From contig JAVHZZ010000002.1 in NCBI GenBank assembly GCA_036250195.1, forward strand, positions 66,242,705 to 66,306,704: DNA of 64,000 bases, given 5' to 3'. The notes beneath the pieces are model-generated. The model was given only the letters and a program-made list of their open reading frames with translations. It searched no databases and was not told the DNA's origin. Origin of the DNA: Mixophyes australis (lineage: Eukaryota; Chordata; Amphibia; Anura; Limnodynastidae). The position numbers were made by a program, and so were the translations under genes. Positions 57,311 through 64,000 of this stretch are shown here, in pieces (position 1 is the stretch's first letter; every line of letters begins with the position of its first letter).

Positions 57311-57514
57311 TAAGGAGGAAATTTACTAAACCACAAATCACCAGCAGTTTGGTAAAATCCAAAACTAAAAAAGAAAAATGGAGGTGTCAACCAATCAGAT
57401 TCTAGCTATTATTTTGTTGAATGTACTTGATAAATGATAGCTAAAATCCGATTGGTTGCTATGGGCAACACTTCCAGTTTTTTCTTTTTAGAAGTTTTTG
57501 TAAATCTACCCCTA
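57311..57514. mobile_element. MITE with opposed CCAAT boxes
   Basis: Ends TAAGGAGGAAATTTAC and GTAAATCTACCCCTA are inverted. Near the middle CCAATCAGATTCTAGCTATT pairs with its complement ending GATTGG. CCAAT is at 57391-57395 and ATTGG at 57451-57455. It is a foldback element without coding sequence, of unassigned family. Confidence 0.7.
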
Positions 57515-58438
57515 AAATCTATTATTCTTCTATCACCAAATTATTCTGTGCTATTTGAGTGAGAGTATTGTCAATTGAAAGAAGAGATGGGCGGGCTCGG
57601 TTCCCCGAGAACTGAACCCGCCTGAACGTCCGGAATCCGAGTCCCGAGCTGAGTCGGCTTGGTACTCTCCCGCCTGTTCGGATTCCAAAACGAGGCAAAG
57701 CGCAACGTTGTCTCACCTATTCTCCATGCCTCCAGTTCCAACCAAGAATCGCTCCTCAGTATTTACTAGGCAGGGTATTTTCACATAATCCCAGCGATTC
57801 TTGCAACTCAGTTTTGCCAATTCCCGATGCCTCCGCTTTAGATTATTACAGCCTGCTGCTGCTCAGTATTGCTCAATTAGACCTTGATATAGACTCCACG
57901 GCTGTCATTTTAGGACATTTCAATTCTATTTTTCTACCTTTTAAGAGGATGATTATTACTCGTGCCATGCTGTTTTGAATACTATCTTTAGTGAACATTA
58001 CTTATTCGGGCAACAGCTATTCATGTTACACTATATTGTAACTTAAACCCGATAAATACATCATTTCTCCATTATACTCTTCTTAGCGGATAGTGCACAT
58101 TTAACAATAGGCGACTGAGGAATATGTTAATTGGCACTAGTTGGTCTCCGTATTTCAATCCATATCTGAAGGATATATATTATACCAACTAGGTGCATTA
58201 TGGACGCAGTATTGTAGCACTACTTTAGCGTATGTCCATACAATTATGAGGATATAGGTGGGACTTTGCAAATTATTTTGCATTTTAATCACTTATTACT
58301 TTTTTTATTCTATTTTCTTTTCTTTTTAATTATTTCGCTCATTTTCTTTCCATTTTTAATCAATTTCAATAAAAGTTACATTTTACTGAGCACCCAAGGA
58401 GTGCCTCATACTACCTTGGCTTGATGACGTCTCCTCCT

Positions 58439-59029
58439 TCATTTTCTCAGGCAGCTGCTCTGAAAAAAATTGCACTTTCCAAAGAGAAGCAGGGATGACG
58501 CAGGTGGCAGACCACAACAGTTTGACATCTGGGCTGGTTTGAAAGATTTTACCAAAAAATCTGTGACCTTGCCCATAACTCCATCCAATCCTACTATTAA
58601 CATGCAAAGGATGGTTGAGGATTATTTTCAAGAGTTAATTGATATGGAAATGTCAGACAGTCCCTTTCCATACTGGGAGGAAAAATAAGCCATGTGGAAA
58701 CCCATGTGCAAACTTGCTTTGCAATACCTAAGCTGCCCACCCTCCAGTGTGTACTCAGAAAGAGTATTTAGCACAACCGGGAACCTTGTCAGTGATCGAC
58801 GTTGGAGGTTATTTCCTAAAAATGTGGAAAAGATGATGTTCATCAAAATGGACTACATCTTTACGAGGAAGGTCTTTAGCGGCAAATACATCCAAGTACT
58901 GACACTTCTCTAATGGCGGATTCCAGTGGAGATGAATTAATAGTCTGTGATGATGATGTACACACTGATGAGGGTGAGGATGATGTTGAAGATGATGACG
59001 ACAACATCTTTTTGAAACTTTCACTATAA
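58439..59029 (+). pseudogene. hAT transposase C-terminal fragment (element G)
   Basis: Homologous to the end of the element F transposase. It reads FPKRSRDDAGGRPQQFDIWA, ITPSNPTINMQRMVEDYFQE and SDSPFPYWEEK. An in-frame TAA at 58686-58688 replaces the CAA of F. It continues with CKLALQYLSCPPSSVYSERV, FSTTGNLVSDRRWRLFPK and NVEKMMFIKMDYIF. A frameshift near 58865 is followed by ADSSGDELIVCDDDVHTDEG and an acidic tail ending IFLKLSL. BED finger and both catalytic Asp regions are missing. Confidence 0.88.
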
Positions 59030-59335
59030 GTGTAGGGTGTAATCTACCCCCAAAGAGAAAAGGGGCTTGGGGCATTTCTATTTAACGTACAGTCTTTGCA
59101 GGCTGCTTTTTTGTCAATTTCACTTTTAATGTATGGGAATAATCTAGCCCCAAGCAGAAAAGCTGCTTCAGGCATTTCTATTGATCGTACAAGCTTTGCA
59201 GACTACTTCTTTTTCTATTTTGCTTTTAATGTATGGGAATAATCTATCCCCAAACAGAAATGCTGCTTTGGGCATTTCTATTGATCGTACTGTCTTTGCA
59301 GGCTGATTTTTTTTCTATTTGACTATAAGTATAGG
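59025..59335 (+). repeat. Tandem array, exact 100-bp unit, three copies
   Basis: GGCATTTCTATT starts at 59071, 59171 and 59271. Units also share GTATGGGAATAATCTA and GTCTTTGCAGGCTG. It is the counterpart of the 100-bp array at 23168-23400 in element F. Confidence 0.85.
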
Positions 59336-59459
59336 GTGTAAAATACAGATAGACACCCAACCGCCTTTTTGCTATGAATTTCAATCGCTCTTTTTAGTGC
59401 GTTGTCTGGCATAACAGCACACATCCTGAGGGAGGGGGGCAGCGCTCGTTGACATTTAT

Positions 59460-59692
59460 TAACTGTAGAATTACCTCACTTATCCAAGAAACAGGTGGAG
59501 CACTCATTGCAATATATTATCTGTAGAATTACCTCACTTATCGAAGAAACAGGTGGAGCGATTGATCGTTGCCTTATATTACCTGTAGAATTACCTCACT
59601 TATCCAAGAAACAGGTGGAGCACTCATTGCCATATATTACCTGTAGAATTACCTCACTTATCCAAGAAACAGGTGGAGCGGTCGTAAAAAAT
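59460..59692 (+). repeat. Tandem array, 58-62-bp unit, four copies
   Basis: AGAATTACCTCACTTATC starts at 59467, 59525, 59587 and 59645. Each is followed by AAGAAACAGGTGGAGC. Confidence 0.88.
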
Positions 59693-60070
59693 GTTTCCTA
59701 GATGTGGTAGGAACTGTCGTGTGTTTGGCTGGATGATAAGCTACAGAGCAATGACTCAGATCGCTGCAGTATATGGCTGAAAGTGTATGAAAAGCATATT
59801 GTGACCTGTGAGATGGTCAAAATTGAATGGACATGACTGCAAATTAGTGTTAGTGAGGTTAATAATAATGTAGGTACAAAATAATACCTAAATTATGTTA
59901 TTTTAGCCCCCAAAAAATTAATTTTTTAACAAATTGCAAAACAAAACAAAACTAAAACCAAAACCAAGGGCGGTTTTGCCAAAATCAAAACCAAAACCAA
60001 AACACGAAGGTAATCCAGATCCAAAACCAAAACCAAAACACGGGGGTCAGTGAGCATCTCTAATTGAAAG

Positions 60071-61615
60071 TACCCTTGTAAATTGTCCTACAACATATCA
60101 TTGTTACATGATTTTGGCAAGCTCATTTACTATAGTAAAAATCTGGGATCTCTATCAAATTCAATATTGACAGATTGTCACTTATTGTTGCCTCATTATC
60201 TGAGCAAAGTGCCAGAATAGAAATACAAAAATAGCTTCCAGAGGATCAAATGATGATAACATTTTCAGCTATCTCTTTTACTTGAAGTATATAAAGACAT
60301 GCTGTGCCCTAAGTTGCTGGGACATTTTTACATCGGAGGAGACTTCTTGCAGTAGACGCGTGAAATTTGTTAACCCAAGAGACATAGTTTGTCAGCACTA
60401 ATGTACTTCTGAGCAGGTAATTGCCGGAAAGTATAGTATTAAAGTATAAACAAGCATCTTTTCAGCCCCTGGAGACCTTACATCTTCTGGAACATTGAAA
60501 ATAATTTCCAATAAAGCTCCATTTTCACATTGTTTTGCCCCTAACTCTAAAATCTAATTTGCAGTCATTGGTTTGCAATAAATAAATTGTTAGGTTGGCC
60601 AACTTTTAGATGTTAATCTTTTATACTGATGTTTTTGCTGAAAATGGAACCAACAGTGGTTTACTGAGTCTTGATTAAGGAAAAGGAGGAAAATAATATG
60701 TTGATTTAAAATATGAATAATAAATATATTATTCTAGCTAATAATATTTATAATATAGGTAGTTGTGTAACAAGAACTTGTGGGGCTCATGAGCAATGTG
60801 TCACATTCAAGTCTATGATTATGAAGCTACATTAGTGTCTAACTGTAGTTTTACTTTTGCATGTATTGACTTTATTGAGAAGTTTGATTTGAAGTCACAT
60901 GACAAAAAAAGCAATTTCTGTCAAGTGACGAGCATCATGTGACACAAGTCAAACTGCAGAAATAGTCTTAGCCTCATTTGGGCTCATTTTGTGTGCCTAT
61001 TGCCCAAGAGATACTGGTATTTTTGAATGATAACAGGTAAGAAAACAATCACATAAATTCAATAAAAAAATGCTCTGATAAAAAATTAATTTATTAATTT
61101 ATTTATTACACATTGCATACTACTTGCAATTTCTGCAAATTAATGATAAGAATGATGTTAATAATGGGGGTGGCTAAAGATACATTTATGAAATAATTTT
61201 GTTTCTGGGAATTTTATCAAAGATGTATGAATAGTGTAAAGGAAAGGAAGTCGGACCCCCACCTCCTCCTGGGATTATGTCTTTGCAAGGTGAGTGTTCC
61301 ATACAATAGCACTGAGTGACATATGCACAGGCACTGTGGGCCCAATATCTGTGCAATATGTTGCAGTGCCAGTACCCACAGTATTGGTTATGTGTACGCA
61401 TGAGATGTGTGCTGGGCCACCAAGAGGAATTTCAGGTTCCAGTACAGCAACTTATTGGGACCCCTTTCATAGCCACTGAATGGGGCGTGGCCATACCAGG
61501 TTTGTGGCTCCTCCCACCACACTGGCAGGCCAGGGTCCCTGTACATTGTACCTGCTCCCTCCCTTCCTCTTGGTGCCCCTGGATGTGCGTGCATACACCA
61601 GACAGACATCAGCAT
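60071..61615. other. No gene seen
   Basis: AT-rich in its first part. ACGCGTGAAAT near 60356 is loosely like the GAAACGCGT repeat but has no paired hairpin. Short overlapping ORFs near 61186-61660 are not recognisable. Confidence 0.4.
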
Positions 61616-61617
61616 AT

Positions 61618-61730
61618 ACATATATGGTTATAAGGGAGTATGGGGTGCATATATGGCAATAAAGGAGTATGTGGTGTAAGTGTGGTAATATAGTAGTATG
61701 TGGTGCATATACGGCAATAATGTTAGTATT
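61618..61730 (+). repeat. Short tandem repeat, about 33-bp unit
   Basis: Repeats of GCATATATGGCAATAAAGGAGTATG-like text, about three imperfect copies. Confidence 0.6.
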
Positions 61731-62270
61731 GTGAATATTAAGAGATGTTGACAGTACTGTGCATAATAATTAAAGTTTTGTTGGGAATTGTAATATAATC
61801 TGGGATACACATACACACAGGCAAACAACTATCTAATGAGAATATGTAATCCTAAATAAAGTAATACATCTTTGTGTAATCTTTCTTGATCATTGTCCCT
61901 GTGGTGTAGTATGTATATCTAAGCATAAATGGTTAACTGTTCCTACTGTATAAAAGTATAGCAGAATCAGTTTGTAAGTGGCTGGAATAAGGTTATATGT
62001 ACCATGTATATGATTGTAAGGCTGGGTACACTCTACAGGCTTTTCACACAATTATCGTCACACAATGAACGACCATTAGGTCCGATATTGCATTAGTGTG
62101 TATGCTCCAGCGATCATGTTTTATTATACCAAAGCATATTGTATCATTTGATTTGATTTTATGATGATATAATTCCTCTCTGAGTAGAGGAGTAAAGATA
62201 TATTCATATAAAAGCAAATGGTTATGATATTTTCACAGTACTGGGGAGAGAGTTTAGACATTTTTTTATT
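61731..62270. other. No gene seen
   Basis: No supported feature. Confidence 0.4.
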
Positions 62271-62274
62271 TGCA

Positions 62275-62660
62275 GATACTCACATTTTCTAAGGTCCAGG
62301 GAGTTTAATCAATAGATTAGATCTTGGAAGGGAGCCCAGATTGATGTACTGTTTAAATTTTCCACAAGACAGATTCCTTTATCCTGCCAAATTTTAAACA
62401 TTAAGTGGACCAAACCTCAGATGGAAGGTGTATTACTCTTATAGCCTCATTTTGGACTATAGACTTCCAGAAGCTTAAATAGGTTAGTGAAGTTTGTGTG
62501 AGTGGATGTTAGCATAATTAATACATCATCTGTGAAGAATGAAAGCTTATATTCTCTTGATCCCAATGATACCTGTTTTACCTGCTTTCTGTAAGATTTC
62601 TATAATGTTTATTCGTGACAACCATTTTATGATATTCTCCCACCCAGACATAAATCCAAA
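62275..62660 (-). pseudogene. L1-type RT fragment (around the FxDD box)
   Basis: On the minus strand near 62600-62460 the sequence reads YKLSFFTDDVLIMLTSTHTN and then FTNLFKLLEVYS. This matches the L1 region YKxxLFADDxLLxLT followed by the F(S)KLSGYK segment. FTDD replaces YADD. Stops and frameshifts lie on either side. It lies head-to-head with the endonuclease fragment at 62750-63035. Confidence 0.65.
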
Positions 62661-62749
62661 AGGTTCTGACAGTATAACCCAGTAGCAACCCCTATCCTAA
62701 AAAGATAGACGTCTCAGTTTAATATGCTATACCTTCAACCCCCCAAAAA

Positions 62750-63035
62750 ACTTTTAGGATCCTCATACTAATAGGGACATTAAATAAAACATTAGTTACC
62801 CTAGTAAACATTTATGTCCCTAATGACAGTTGACATGCCTTCTTTAACAAAAAAAAGCAATCTTCTTACCCAACAATGATCATTGGAGGTAATCTTAGCA
62901 GGGGACTTCTCTGCAATTGGTTCTTGCCTGTCATCTTCTCTGTGACTCCGGGAGGGTCAAGGAAGCAAGAGCTAAGGACTATACTTTTTACACCATCCCA
63001 GGGAGTTTATACAAGCATGGTGCCACTAAGCTACA
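62750..63035 (+). pseudogene. L1-type endonuclease fragment
   Basis: In plus orientation it reads ILIGTLNKTLVTLVNIYVPN and then MIIGGNLS, matching the VTLVNIYAPN and IIGGDFN motifs of L1 endonucleases (Asn replaces the catalytic Asp). A later KDYTF segment resembles the RDYTFYS motif. It is damaged and short. Confidence 0.65.
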
Positions 63036-63099
63036 TGCAAAAAAGTGTATATATGCCTATATACTGAATTGAAAAAAAGTGTTACCAGGACCAGCGTTC

Positions 63100-63600
63100 A
63101 TAGCCTTCGCTAATAGTGGCAAAATCATGGGAGGGGGGAGAGAAACAGCATGGGGTCCCCCCTAAAATGCCACTAAAAACATTAGGCTATGACAGGCTTG
63201 GCTGGTGACACTATAACAGGGGAATCAACAGCATGGGGTCCCCCTGCTAATTATGCCAACCAGCACAGTTTAACATAATGACCTCTGAAGTAGAGGGTGT
63301 TGGGTAATAAAGTTTAAATAGTTAACTCAGCATTTTTTGCTGGTGCACTACCAGTCCTAGCAAGCCCTGGCATGTCTAAACCATTTTGGTATGCTGGCGC
63401 TTGTAGAACTACAAATGTTAGCATACACATGGACCCTTGGCTAACAGAGCATGTTGAAAAAATTCCCTAGCCACCAGGACCCACTGGGACTTGTAGTGCA
63501 CCTATAAAAATACAGTAAATTAAACACACAATACAGCATGTAAAAAGTCCTTTATTAAAAATAGAAAAACCCCCACCACTTTATATTTCACCTAAAATCG
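63100..63600. repeat. Unclassified dispersed-repeat-like sequence
   Basis: AACAGCATGGGGTCCCCC occurs twice (about 63146 and 63228). GTGCACTACCAGTCC near 63342 pairs with GGGACTTGTAGTGCAC near 63488. No termini were recognised. Confidence 0.4.
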
Positions 63601-64000
63601 TGTGGTTAAGATTTTCTTTTTTCTTCCATCTTGTAGATTTCTTTGTAATTTTTTTTTCCATATGAACAGTGATGATATGGTCCACAAGGACCCTCAAACC
63701 TAATGACAGACCCTCTACCAGTTAGACTCAAATCAGTTTGACCTATGACGTTTTGGACCACTTGTTGGAATGGAATTTTGATGTAGCAAGATAACTATAT
63801 TTATTCTTTCTGTGAGAAATCACCTTCATCTTCTGATGAGGATTCATCTCGACTATGGATCCTAATGTGATACCCCACTCACAACTAGTGACAGCCTGCA
63901 AAAGGACTATATATATCTGGAATGGTGGTATCACTTAAGTAAGGTGAGGAACCCTATAACTGAGAGTACATGGACAACTGTGTGTGTGGGATGTAACCAT
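63601..64000. other. No gene seen
   Basis: No supported feature. The window ends here. Confidence 0.45.

Larger units (their letters stand above)
57582..60062 (+). mobile_element. hAT-Ac-like element G
   Basis: Flanked by the perfect 8-bp duplication ATTGAAAG (57574-57581 and 60063-60070). Termini are AAGAGATGGGCGG and GAGCATCTCTA. The 5' end has CGGGCTCGG/CCGAG motifs and the 3' end CCAAAACC arrays (59936-60050). It keeps only the C-terminal part of the transposase and two tandem arrays. The stretch 57720-58430 has no counterpart in element F and holds AATAAA near 58368. Its origin is unknown. Confidence 0.92.

Noticed and set aside
60340..60375. Third copy of the GAAACGCGT hairpin repeat
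   Set aside because: ACGCGTGAAAT is similar in words but in different order, and no upstream hairpin pairs.

Overview
The window looks like a stretch of a large vertebrate genome, most probably an anuran amphibian. The reasons are the mix of repeats: L2/CR1-type and L1-type LINEs, a tRNA-derived SINE, long palindromic MITEs ending in GGGCCTGATT, several hAT DNA transposons and one solo LTR. The assignment to frogs is a judgement from repeat style, not a database match. I found no host exon, no stand-alone tRNA or rRNA gene, no CRISPR array and no prokaryotic gene. Every convincing coding region is a transposon remnant.

Layout. 0-14 kb: palindromic MITEs, two LINE 3' ends, a SINE and a quiet high-complexity block near 8.4-8.9 kb. 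14.3-17.2 kb: two members of one hAT-Ac-like family inserted 37 bp apart, each with its own 8-bp target duplication. 22.8-26.8 kb: a minus-strand hAT of the related branch with a nearly complete transposase. 32.7-39.6 kb: three hAT elements nested inside one another, each with a perfect 8-bp duplication. 41.3-41.6 kb: a hAT MITE whose core is a perfect palindrome made of two TCTCGCGAGA sites. 42.0-47.4 kb: a hAT derivative split by an L1 whose 5' half is inverted (twin priming). 50.2-50.6 kb: a 420-bp palindrome with two cAMP-response-element motifs. 54.2-55.0 kb: a solo LTR. 55.4-56.4 kb: a decayed L1/Tx1-like relic. 57.6-60.1 kb: another hAT copy. 62.3-63.0 kb: a second head-to-head L1 fragment.

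How the parts relate. Six elements (called D, E, F, B, H and G here, in map order of their left ends) share termini like TAGAGATG...CATCTCTA. One end carries GTTTTGG/CCAAAAC arrays and the other carries CCGAGC/TCGGAT motifs. All six have target duplications (one side only for F, 7 of 8 for H) that fit the Ac-type pattern nTnnnnAn. Copies F and B have nearly full transposases, both broken. D and G keep only the C-terminal domain. E and H have no coding sequence of their own. The SINE shares its 3' tail with the L2 LINE in the same window, which fits mobilisation of the SINE by that LINE. The long high-complexity, repeat-poor blocks near 8.4, 30.0 and 48.5 kb are the best places to look for conserved host regulatory DNA.
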